From contig NC_057767.1 of NCBI RefSeq assembly GCF_010389155.1, positions 496,001-560,000 of the forward strand: a stretch of DNA of 64,000 bases, given 5' to 3'. A program made the position numbers and the translations under genes. This document shows positions 34,501-45,275 of the stretch, one piece after another. This DNA is from Erigeron canadensis (lineage: Eukaryota > Streptophyta > Magnoliopsida > Asterales > Asteraceae). Position 1 is the first letter of the stretch. Each line of letters starts with the position of its first letter. Below the pieces are notes generated by a model, which worked only from the letters and a program-made list of their open reading frames with translations, was not told the DNA's origin and did not search any database.

Positions 34501-36310
34501 CTGATACAAGAAACTATTTTAGCTTCGGCAATTAACACAACAAATGGCATCACATGCAAACTTCCCATCAATATATGAGAGACATAGACCCCACATAAAC
34601 ATATTTCGATATATGTAACATTCTCAATATGCTTCATCGTACATAAAAGCATTTTGTTAATATTACATCACCATATAGTTTTTGCACCTAACACCCACAC
34701 GCGGATGTGCCTCAGACAAGCAGAACTCCAAACAATGTCCCTTACAACTAAACATGAAGTGCAACCATATCTGAGAGACCAATTTCTTACCTGCAAACCA
34801 ACCTTTGGAATTGATGAGGTGATGTTATGTTGAATAGCCACAACAAACTTGCCTTTCGAATGCTCTGAAAACAAGATGGTGTCTTTAGAATATATATTTC
34901 TTTCTGGATTATAAACAAACATAAGTTCATAAATAATCACACTATATAAAAAAGCTTCGGATTAAATCAAGTTTAATGCACATAATCTTCCACTGCTATG
35001 TACCTGTCACTACTTTTTTTTTTTTTTTGAACAATAAGTCACTACTTTCTATAGAACACACAATCAAACTATTGCATTGTCCATCCCCAAGCAGGATAAT
35101 GAAAGTAGCCATGCAGCAAAGTGAACAAACCAGTACATATGTAGTTGCCCCTCAAGATTCCACTGTTGGAACCACGTTAGTGTGACCCTCATTGATCATC
35201 TATCATTCCTGATATGATAATTGACAGAGAACTGAAATCCCTATGTCCAGTAAATATATAATGGGTGTATTTACTCTTAAAGACATATTATAGGGTTTCC
35301 CATTAGATGATTGGAACTATGAGGACTAATGTTACACACATTTAACACCAGAGGGGTTGAATGTGTAAATGTTCTCATTATAAATAGAGAGTCATAAACC
35401 CTAAATTAAGGTTAATGAGAAACTAATCCGTCACTTAATTTCGTGTGTGTATTCCTCTCTAATTCGTGCATCATGTTACAGCCGAATTTATCATCCCATT
35501 ATTACTCAATCATCTTGTTTTGGGAACCCGAAATCAATAGCAATTACGTTTAATGCTCTTACAGGTTCCACAGGACGATTGGGGGAATCATGTTTATTCC
35601 AATATCCACTAAATACATAACCATTCTTTTCTGTGAAGTATCCACATTCTTAGCTACATTTGGTTTTTGCATCATCCAAATTAAAGTTGGCTTATTTCAC
35701 CCGTATGCATTTGACAAACATAACTTTTACTTCCCTTAGTATCGGTTTATAAGGTTTATTCAAATAAACGGTTAAGGTCAATCATCCAAACAAAAAACCA
35801 ACAAACACTAATATAAAAACACGTAAAGGTAAACACAACTTACTGTTGCGCCTAGGTAAAGCAAGATCGCCATCATCATCCAAACTAACTTCCTGCTCCT
35901 TCTGTTTTGAACCATCAATGATTTGATATTTATATTTGCTTCCATTGTACTCAACATCTACATTCCAATATCACCATATAAAATTCTTTTCCAGTTTAAA
36001 AAAAAAATCATGTTCCTTGTACATGGGCAAGTGTTATAGTTCATCACATAGACAAAGCCTACTTTTTTGGGCTAATAATTAAATTAGACAAAAAAGAAAA
36101 TGTTAAAAGTAAATTAAAAAAATAAATAAATTACATACCTGGTGGAAGTGAGAATGTGAAGTGAGAAATGAATGGTTTTGAGAAATTAGGGGGACAGCCC
36201 AAGTGAATTTCGCTCATTACATGATCCTTTTGACTATCTTGGTCTTCCCCAGGTGAACTTGTTGTCTCCGGCGCCGGTGATTGCTGTTGTTGGCCGATTT
36301 TACCCTCCAT
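31580..36310 (-). CDS. METTL22-like protein-lysine methyltransferase, 9 exons
   Basis: A SAM-dependent, seven-beta-strand methyltransferase of family 16, 353 residues. Exons on the minus strand: 36139-36310, 35844-35957, 34791-34864, 34398-34500, 33512-33562, 32924-33071, 32370-32508, 32167-32272, 31580-31734; all are GT-AG and in frame. Landmarks in order: MSEIHLGCPPNFSKPFISHF (N-terminal region), KFVVAIQHNITSSIPKVGLQ, VWRAELVLSDLVLH, the SAM-binding motif VELGAGTGLVGMLLA (motif I), FLTDHG (motif post I), ELDW, LLVAADVIYSDDLTDALF with the DxxY motif of this lysine-methyltransferase group, ALEKRYNFSLDDLDVVA, and the end RGQDVELWQIKY. Animal METTL22 methylates the histone chaperone Kin17; that the plant substrate is the same is only an assumption. 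Introns carry several MITE copies and an LTR-like block. All key motifs are present, so it should be active. Confidence 0.9.
32549..32839. mobile_element. hAT-like MITE in intron 6 of the methyltransferase gene
   Basis: The left end TAGAGATGGCAAAGTAACC and the right end CCACCTATTTTGACATCCTATA are imperfect inverted repeats of the same type as at 4775-5133. The interior contains ATGGGTCAACTTGGG and GGGTCAACCCAGCCC. No clean target duplication was found, so the ends are approximate. Confidence 0.4.
35164..35572. mobile_element. possible solo LTR in intron 2 of the methyltransferase gene
   Basis: A block starting TGTTGGAACC and ending GGTTCCACA, so the ends are TG...CA with short inverted repeats as in LTRs. 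Inside are a TATAAATAGAGAG promoter-like motif near 35382 and pyrimidine-rich sequence after it. No 5-base target duplication (TCCAC against GGACG) is seen, and no internal retrotransposon sequence follows, so it may be a damaged solo LTR or a TRIM remnant. Confidence 0.35.
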
Positions 36311-37366
36311 ATTTATTAAACTCTGGTGAGATGAACCCTGGCCGATTTTTTTAATTTCTTCCTTCAGGATTTGTTCAGTTGGAAAAGGACATCATCCTGG
36401 ATCTTAGAGGTGTCGTGTTCGAAACTTAGGATATGGAGTCCAATGTTTGGGTTTGACGAGGTTCAAGCATATGTTTACCATTAATTCCTTAAGCCATTAG
36501 GACGTATGACATTATTTTAGTTAGTTGTTCAAAACAAAAAAGTTTCTCGACTTTTTAAGTTGACGGCATATGGACCTTATCGTTAGCTTTAAATTATTAT
36601 ATTATTTAAATATGAATTAATACCTTTGTAGATAAATTAATCTAAAATGCACATAAATTAGGAAAAAAAATGAGTGAAATTAACTTTCATATCTTTATAC
36701 GTAGTTTTAAGAGAGTTTTTAGTTCCTTGTTTGATTGACACCAAAGATGTATAGTATGACACTTTTTCTATATCATCGAATCAAACACTACTTAATCTCT
36801 AAGTTTTCATATTTCCATAGTTGATCATTAGTTAGTACCGGATTATTGTTCATCTACCAACATTTAAAGTGTGATAGTGGTTGTCACCTTTGTTTTGCAA
36901 AAATTAATTACCAGTAATTTCTAACCCCTGATCTCAGTTTTGAGTTGAGGCAGCACTCGTCAGATAAGCAATTACAATGTAGTACTCAACCACCATGAAT
37001 CAACCAATCAATCAAGAGAAAAAGGAACATCAGGGATTGACCCTAAAAGAACCCAACAATTTATCGATCGATCAATTTATAAATTAATTAATACAAGATG
37101 AGGGATCTAGTTGTGGTGCCCCTTCAAACCGCCAAACCCCTTAGTGATGTCGATTGGGGATACAAATATTGATACTTCAAACGTGGTGGTTACCAAGTTT
37201 GACTTTGACGCATCTAACCCTTATATTATACAATATTATACAATAAACGAGTCTTGACTAATAACAAGCTGACCCTTGGACTTACAAGTTTAGTTACAAC
37301 ATATAATACTTCTATAGAATTGTATGGATTATTTATATACAAGTGTCGCCATGCTATAATATGCTC
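36311..37366. other. spacer between two minus-strand genes
   Basis: Contains the promoter of the methyltransferase gene just above 36310 and the 3' UTR of the IST1-like gene below 37366. No coding frame otherwise. Confidence 0.5.
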
Positions 37367-39563
37367 TCAAGATTTTGCTCTTAGAGCTGCGAATCGGGCT
37401 ATAATATCATCATAATCAGGAAGTTTAGGATGAACAGGTCTTATTGGATGACTCCTTGTCAAATCAGGTTGGTATGAACCCGTCCTTGTATGCCCTTTGG
37501 GCATTGTTGAATTTGGCAAAATGTCTATTGAATGTGATCTCGCGCCCTTTCTTCGTCGTAGGTTCATCAAACCATGTGGAGCAGGAGCTTTCTCATTGTC
37601 CAAAATCTCGATATTTGGATCATTTGAAGCTTGTAGGTTTTCTTTGTTTCTATGATGTCTTTGTTTGGCTTTAGTGGAATTTGGAGAGGGGTTAGAATTT
37701 CTTTCCTTTTTGTTAGGATCGTTTCTAATGTAAGGCGGTGGCATGAGCCTGAATCCAAAGAATGGTTTTGATTTAGTTGAATCATCAGTGGAACTTGAGC
37801 TTGAACTTTCTTCTGGACTCGTTGTAGTTTCTCGGCTAGTAGAGTGGAAACTAGTGGCTCTTGACAAGAAATCCAAAATACGTTGACGCATAGTTTCTGT
37901 TTGCTTTTCAATTTCAGAACTTGCCCTGTTGTTTGTTTTTGCTATAGCTGGATCATTTGTATCTTCATTTCGTGATTCTTGAATGTTCACCAACCAACTA
38001 TTTTCATGGTCAGTTATTCGATACTCATTGTCTTGATCACTATAAGCATTTTGGGACCAATCCTACACAAAATGATACGTTAGGCCGTTTTTTGTACTTT
38101 TACCTTATTTGACCTGTTACCAATTAAACACAGAGTAAGCTGCAAATGGATTCCAACCTCTAACTCGTGTCCATCAAAAGAACATATAAACCGAGAAATG
38201 ACCATCTTGATCCATGTAAAACGGACCAATATGGGTTGTAAACAAAATAAGTAAAAATGAGCTAATATGAAACATCAAATGAGACTGCAAAGTGCCAAAC
38301 TTGTAGTTAAAAGGCATAAAACTTTCAAAGTTGTTTTTATTGTTTGAAAAAATATAAGATTGTTGTGCATTATACTTGTTTGTAGTTATAGTTATGACAC
38401 AGTTTGTTTTATATAAAATCCTTAAGTAAAAGGCTAGAAAGTGTCGACACATTACCCAGCCCGACATACATTAAAAGGTTGTGTATGTTTTGACCCATTA
38501 CCAATCCAACCCACCCATATTACTACCTTCAAATAGACGTGATTAAGGTAACCGGCCAAAGGAAAAAGAAACTTACATGTAGTGATATGGGGGGTTTGTC
38601 CAGTTGATGTTCTAATGACTTAGAATCCCATTCTATACCGTGTTCTGATGCAATCTCTTGCATCAAATGAACCTTCATCTCCTTTGTGGGACGGTCTGGC
38701 TCCAACAAATTAACAAACTAACAAAAAAAATATATGTTTTAGTTTTCAATTTTATATCCTTATCTACTATAAATATAAGAGTTTATGAGCAGTATCTATT
38801 AAGTTTTTAACAAGATCAATGAAGAAACCACCTCTTTATTCACAAAAAAGTCATAAGATTTAAGGGTGTCCCCATATTTCTCAGAAAATAAACTTCTTAG
38901 AGCATGTAGTTCGGGCAAATCACCAAATCTTGCAGCTGCATATACCAAAGATGAGACAGCTTCCTTGCATTCATCTGGGCATTCACTATGAATGAATACA
39001 AAATCAATTGCAGATAATTACTACTTTCAACTTTTTAGCATAATAAAAAAGGAAACAATATAAATGATCTAGAAATGTAGTTTTACGCTTTTACCTTTGA
39101 CAATCCAAGGCTACAAGATGGCTGGAAATGAGCGTACAAAATTGCTCGACGACATCATAACTTAACGTTTTAACCTGATCAAGGTATAGTCTTCCGGCCT
39201 ATTTTTGTCAAATTAAATAACGTAACGAGCAATTATGACACTGTTAAACAAAGATGAAAATAAACAACAATGACAAAACTATCAAATTGTTTTACCCTTT
39301 TATATGCTTCAAAATATAGATCATTTCTCAAAAGCTCGGCAATATCACTCCTCAAAAACTTCTGCATTGCATTCCGCCTTCTTCTTATAAACTCAATTCT
39401 CATCAACAGCGACTCGATATTTGATTTGCTAATATAACATAATGAAAAATATTCAAAAGCTAATACGTCACAAAAGAATGTTTAACCAAATTACTAATTA
39501 TTACCATTTCGAGTGAAACTTGTGTCTGAACCACATTTCAAACATGTTTGCAAATAACTTCAT
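37367..39563 (-). CDS. IST1-like ESCRT-III regulator (DUF292), 6 exons
   Basis: A protein of 428 residues related to IST1, which binds ESCRT-III (CHMP1) and the VPS4/SKD1 ATPase during multivesicular body formation. Exons on the minus strand: 39505-39563, 39296-39428, 39095-39198, 38832-38985, 38577-38717, 37367-38062; all are in frame. The helical IST1 core covers about residues 10-180: KSNIESLLMRIEFIRRRRNA, MQKFLRSDIAELLRNDLYFE, LDQVKTLSYDVVEQFCTLIS, CPDECKEAVSSLVYAAARFG, ELHALRSLFSEKYGDTLKS and then LMQEIASEHGIEWDS, typical of plant ISTL proteins. The tail of about 230 residues is polar, with serine runs, and has no clear domain. The start at 39563 (MKLFANMFEMW) has an in-frame Met at residue 7 as alternative. 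The basic stretch before the core is shorter than in canonical ISTL1, suggesting a divergent clade. Confidence 0.88.
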
Positions 39564-40046
39564 AAAATATAATAATACTTTAGATATAACTTATAGCTTG
39601 AAACTATTTTTTTGAACATGGATGAATACTATTAACCTTATTATTGTTGATGTTAGAAACTTAGCATGTGAAACAAGTCAAACAAATAATAGTCAATTTA
39701 GCCAAGAAAGGAAGCTTTGTTACTATGAACAAAAAACTATAGCTAGGATCAAATAGTAAAGCAAAGAATATGTGTCTTTATAATGTGTGCGAATGTATAG
39801 ACAGATATAGTAATAGATGCAAGTTGCAACAATGTCTATAATATACTTTTTTTCTATATTTATAGGGAAAGGTAAATATCCGATTGTGATGTATCTAAAT
39901 TAGGTAAAGAATTTTCTCACATATTTATACTATACTTTAATATTATACTTTAATATATTATTTAATACATGTACTTAAAATTCAAATTATAATAGATGAT
40001 CCAAAAGTTTTATAATGTAGTATACATAGTTAGAATATTATTTTAA

Positions 40047-40078
40047 CTAGATTATTGTTCCGCGTAATACGCGGGTGA
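40047..40078 (-). mobile_element. Helitron 3' terminus
   Basis: On the minus strand the sequence reads CACCCGCGTATTACGCGGAA, then CAATAATCTAG followed by T: a perfect GC-rich hairpin (CCGCGTA/TACGCGG) with CTAG about ten bases after it, the canonical Helitron 3' end next to a host T. The body should extend to higher coordinates, but no TC-starting 5' end was identified. Confidence 0.6.
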
Positions 40079-41909
40079 CATATATAGTTTATGAGATATT
40101 ATTGTTTTGTGATAATGTAAATTGATACATAGATAAAAGATGTTGAAAATAAGTTAATTAGCATTATGATGCAAAAATATATCAAGTTAATTCATAATAT
40201 CATGCTAAAATAGGTTAATTGACAAATAAACAAAATTTATTGAAGATTAACGCATGTATAATCAAAATTAAGATATAAACTATAATTACTACAGTTTCTA
40301 TATAGAAAAAAAAAATCTTTTTTTTAAGTTAGTTTCGATTCAGACGTGCTGGAGGCAATTTTAACCAACAAATCGCTGGACCTCCAACCCCCTCCTCATG
40401 GAATATACCTTGAGATGAGAAACCCAAGACTCAAACCCGAGATCTTGGTAAAAACTCACCTCCAGGACCCATATAGTGGATTTAGAAGATACCCCTGACC
40501 AACCCATCTAAATGGAATTGGTTAAAAAAAGAAGAACATAAAGTTTCATGATTTTATATTTCATAAATAATTTAGTAAAATTTAAATTGTTGTATTAGGA
40601 GATAGTTTTAAATTCAAAGATAATAAGAAATATTTAACGAATTTGATTAAAAATTGGCCATGTATTTGACTTATTCTTAAGTGATCTTCTAACCATGTTA
40701 AGTCACTTTTTACAATTTTCTTATATGGTTTAATGCTTATATGAATGCATACACATTCTATTGAAGCAATAGATATAAAATATAAAACTATTATAAAAAA
40801 GTTTGACAAAACAAAAAATAATTTCATATAAAATATCAAAGCATCATAATTCTATCTAAGCATCACTCCCACATATAATATTTTTTTGTTTACTTTCCAA
40901 GCGAGCTTATAAATATTATTTTTTCAAAAAGTAGCAAATGCAATATTTATTTCTCAATTAAAATAATAAATACTTCTTCATCTCGATCTAAACTTCTACT
41001 TAAAATTTTTTTAAAAGAAATATTTCAGTCTCAAAAAGTCAACTTTATTTTTTTATTTACTATCATAATGAAAATACTTTTTAACTACTAAATTGAATAA
41101 TTTATGCTATTTTATAGTTTTTTCTCCAACTCATGCAAAATAATATCAAACTTCACAATTATATTTAATATTTTGACAAAAACTTTGAACTATATCTCGC
41201 TAAAACTCTTCTAACTTTTAATAAGTTAATTGTAATTTAGACAAGTAAATTTCAAATTTCACCAAGTCAATAGTTTTAATAATTCCTACCTGAATATTAA
41301 AATACACTGAAAATTATTAATGTCGACCATGCATTCTTTTTAACTTTCAAACTTTACCCTTATATTTGATATCTGATTACGTGAAATTAATATTCTTAAA
41401 CGGGCATTGATTTTACAAGTTAAGGTCCAATTCGTTTGACTATTTTAAGCTGGATTGACTTTTTCCATTTTAAAATCGATAGACCAAATAGCATAACTTC
41501 AATGAGTCTTTTGCAATTTTAATCCATAGTTGTTGAATTGTGTATCGTGTGTTGACTCATTTTAAAAATCTATTTGTGTAAAAACTTACGTGTAGTATTC
41601 ATATTTTATCTCATTTATTTACGATCTTAATTTGTTACTTCTCCTCAACTTATTATACTTTAAAGAAAACAATAACTAAATATTTATTAGTAGAAATTTA
41701 TTTTATAAAAATAATAAATAACTCTTTTCAATGAAATGCAGGGTTCAAAATAAAAATTAATTTCTAGCTACTTTAATGATATGAGGTTTAAAATAGAATG
41801 AAAATACTACTACTAATAATAATATCTTTTAACCTCGATAACTCTTATTGTTTTTAAGCATAGTGGCCTACCCCTTTGAGCAACTTTCATGGAAGTCTCA
41901 TTATTAAAC

Positions 41910-41987
41910 TACGATGTATATTATCCATTAGTTAAATATATACGATGTATATTATCTAACCATCTACGATGTATATTATCCATTAGT
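41910..41987. repeat. three direct copies of TACGATGTATATTATC
   Basis: Units begin at 41910, 41941 and 41965. The first and third continue as CATTAGT and the middle one as TAACCA. It lies about 300 bases upstream of the SF3A1 locus. Confidence 0.8.
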
Positions 41988-42088
41988 TCTCTCCTCAACA
42001 AGACTCGTGATTAGGCGCTTAATTAATTTGTAAGTAGGATTTATAAATATATACGTACATATATATATATATATATCTCATCAGTCAT

Positions 42089-42223
42089 CACGCGATACGA
42101 AATTTGCTTCTTTGGTGAGATTAGGGTTTATACACGCATATATTACATACATATATATTACTCCGTGTATATCTCTTCACGCAATACGAGTTTTGCTTCT
42201 TTGGTCAGATTAGGGTTTATAAT
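42089..42223 (+). promoter_or_regulatory. duplicated leader of the SF3A1 locus with two telo-box motifs
   Basis: Two 44-base near-identical segments 89 bases apart (starting at 42089 and 42178) share CACGCRATACGA, TTGCTTCTTTGGT and GATTAGGGTTTATA. TTAGGGTTTA (42121-42130 and 42210-42219) is the reverse of the plant telo-box AAACCCTAA, common near the start sites of translation and RNA-processing genes. The duplicated block is probably leader or core promoter. Confidence 0.6.
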
Positions 42224-42300
42224 TTTCTTCCAATATTAACCTGTATTTGTGTCAGGTTGGGTAATTAATTTACTTTCTGAAGCATTTATTATTAAAAAAA

Positions 42301-45275
42301 ATGTTGAGCTCATTGCCAATATTGCCCCTTCCAGCACCTGATGGTCCTTTGCCTGCAGCCCAATTACTCCATAATGACTCTGATCAACTTATGCGAGAGG
42401 CCGAGGATGACCGAATCCTGCCCAATTTCGTCCCTGCATCGATAGCTACACATACCCGAACAATAGGAATCATCTATCCTCCCCCTGATATCAGAACCAT
42501 AGTAGACAAAACCGTAAGCTTTGTGGATAAATATGAACCTGCGTTTGAAAACAAAATCATTGCTAGCGAATCTAGGAATCCGAAATTCAGCTTTCTTAAT
42601 GGTTCAGACCCTTATCATGCCTATTACCAGCACCGGTTGTCTGAGTTTCGGGCTCAAAGTCAAGCCTTTGGCCATCAGTCAACTCTGCAAACCGACACAC
42701 CTGCTCCTGAGTCAACCCTATCAGCTGCTACTACAGATGGCAAAGACAGAATTGACCCGTTGGCAAAGTTTAGACCTGTTTGGAAGGTTTTAGATCCCCC
42801 AGAGGCAGAGCAGTTTTCTATTCGGCTCCCAAAGGGTATAACTGGAGAAGTTAACTGCGCAGTTTGTGGCGCGAAACGGGAAATCGTTTTTGACTGGTTT
42901 GACTAGCAGGGAGAACAATAATCCTCAATTTCAGTTTTTGAAGCCGACCCATAGTATGTTTATGTTTTTCACATCACTTGTGGATGCCTACTCGAAAGTG
43001 TTAATGCCACCTTAAGGTTTGACTGATAACTTGAGAAAAAGTGTAGGCGCCATGACCACGGTTCTTGAACGGAGCTTGCATCGGCTCAAGTGGGACCGGT
43101 CCCAGGAACAAGTGAGAAAAAAAGCTGAAAAGGAGATTGAACAAGAGAGATTGTTAATGTCTATGATTGATTGGCATGATTTTGTTGCTGTCGAGTCCAT
43201 AGATTTTGCTGACAACGAAGATGATGATTTACCGCCTCCAATGACATTAGAAGAAGTTATAAGGAGGAGCAAGATGTCAATAATGGAGGTTGAAGAGATT
43301 GTGGAGCCTGGGAAGGAAGTAGAAATGGAAATGGATGAAGAAGAAGTGCAACTTCTTCAAGAAGGTATGCAGGCTGCAATATCGGATGAGAACAAACTAC
43401 CAATGAGGATTGTTAAAAACTGGAAGAGGCCTGAGGATAGGGTCCTGGCTGAGAGAAATCCAACTAAATATGTGGTTTCACCAATCACTGGTGAATACAT
43501 TCCGGTCAACGAGATGTCAGAACATATGAGAATTTCCCTTATTGACCCCAAATATAAGGAACAAAAGGAGAGAATGTTTGCAAAGATTAGGGGAACTACA
43601 CTTGCTCAGGATGATGAAATCTCCAAAAATATTGTTGGGCTTGCTCGAACTCGGCCTGATATATTCGGGACAACAGAGGAAGAGGTTTCTAATGCAGTTA
43701 AGGCCGAGATGGAAAAGAAGAATGAGCAGCTAAAGCAGGTAATATGGGATGGACATTCTGGTAGTATTGGGCAGACTGCCACTCAAGCTATGTCCGAGAA
43801 TGCAGAGGATCAATTTGATGGGGTGAATGACGGGCGGAACCTTCCGGGTCCTGCAGCTCCTCCATTTAGACCTGGAATTCCATCCGTTCGGCCACTTCCT
43901 CCACCTGCTGGACTTACGTTGAATCTCCCCCGGGTGCCACCTAATACTCCGTATACAACTGTGACTAGTGCTGGTCTTGTACGTTCACAACCACCCATAA
44001 CACATATGAATTATGGTCAGCAACCTTACATGATGAATCGACCCGCAACACAAATGGGTCAGTCTATGTCAATGGATCCACCTAGTATACCGGTGCCACC
44101 ACCGCCAGGATCTCAGTTCACGCCTCTTGCACCCCATTCTTTTATGCCCCAACATGGCATGCCTATGGCCCCTCCACCACCTATGCCTTTAGGAACGCCG
44201 CCACCACCTCCACCAAAGGAGGCTCCTCCACTCACTGAAGAGCCTGAGCCAAAGAAGCTAAAACTTGATGATTCTTTATTTGTTCCAGAGGATCAGTTCT
44301 TGGCTCAACATCCGGTACACTTTTTTTATTTAACTCACAACTTTATTTCTGTTTTACTATGACATATGATAGAGCTCAATTTGTTTGTATACTTCTTTGA
44401 TATTGTAAAATGGGTAAATTAGTTTTTTTAAAAATTGTTCGGTCGAAAGTTGGTGGGGTTTTTTTAAATTAAGGCATAAAATCTCTGACATCTTTTGGTA
44501 ATAATAGATAATTGTTAGAATAATTAATCGTGCTGGGTGTACTAATCAGTAATTAAAGAGAAGTCTTTATGGACAAAAGGTCTTTTGGGTCAAACCAAAT
44601 CGATATGTATCAAAGCTTAGCTCTTTTGACCTGTTACCCAGTCCGCCCTGCTTAACCCTTTTATCTACAAATGGGTCAACTTGGGTTGTTCTTTTTAATC
44701 TTAAACTGGGTTGAGGGGTGCCTAAAGCTCTTTTAATTTATAACCTTTTCAATCCATTTTACTTCAGATATACCGTATGTTTTGTAATCATATATTACAG
44801 TAGGTATTTATAAAATAGAGGATTTTTAAATATTGGACGAAAGGTGTTGGTTTAAACTGACCCGTTGCAAAATGTTATCCATTTCGACCTGATATCCAAC
44901 CCATTTTGCCATCTCTAAATAGTATAAGATTTATGTATTCTATAGTAGATTCTTAACTAAGGTATTGAGTTTATTGATTGAAGTTTTCTTGTGTGGCTTT
45001 TGCAGGGAGCTGTTCGTATTGTTGTGTCTGTGCCAAATGTGGATGAAGGAAATCTGAAAGGGCAGTTACTGGAAATTACTGTTCAATCTTTGAGTGAGAG
45101 CGTTGGCAGTTTGAAACAGAAAATTGCTGCAGAGATTCAGATTATTGCAAACAAGCAGAAGCTAAGTGGAAAGGCTGGTTTCTTGAAGGACAATCTATCG
45201 CTTGCATACTATAATGTTGGTGAAGGTGAAATGCTTTCTCTGTCGTTAAAAGAACGTGGTGGTAAGAAGAGATAA
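42301..45275 (+). pseudogene. SF3A1-like: splicing factor 3A subunit 1, disrupted by deletion and stop
   Basis: SF3A1 (SF3a120, Prp21) is a U2 snRNP protein needed for pre-spliceosome assembly. The match covers the whole family: SURP1 (ATHTRTIGIIYPPPDIR... DPYHAYYQHRLSEFRAQ), SURP2, the Prp21-like middle (ERSLHRLKWDRSQEQ, DEVEMEMDEEEV-like acidic part, ITGEYIPVNEMSEHMRISL), a proline-rich region and a C-terminal ubiquitin-like domain ending LSLKERGGKKR. Coding parts are 42301-44314 and 45006-45275 around one GT-AG intron. Two lesions are seen. At 42850/42851 about 17 bases expected between GITGEE and LTAQFVARNG are missing, shifting the frame and running into TAG near 42903. At 43013-43015 TAA replaces the lysine codon expected after VLMPP. 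Everything else is clean, so the damage is recent, or this assembly has errors. An internal ATG at 43019 could still give a 3' half. Confidence 0.85.

Larger units (their letters stand above)
39564..42088. other. AT-rich intergenic DNA
   Basis: Contains the promoter of the IST1-like gene, a Helitron 3' end at 40047, a moderately complex block at 40320-40510 resembling a decayed dispersed repeat, and long AT-rich stretches. No gene seen. Confidence 0.5.

Noticed and set aside
37567..37911. 114-codon minus-strand frame
   Set aside because: Another frame of the last exon of the IST1-like gene.
42301..42906. The 201-codon frame as a complete short protein
   Set aside because: Its last 20 or so residues are read out of frame after the 17-base deletion and do not belong to the family; it is the SURP1 half of SF3A1.
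43019..44362. The 447-codon frame as an independent gene
   Set aside because: It is the downstream part of SF3A1 after the TAA at 43013 and runs past the donor site at 44315 into the intron; it is better described within the disrupted SF3A1 locus.
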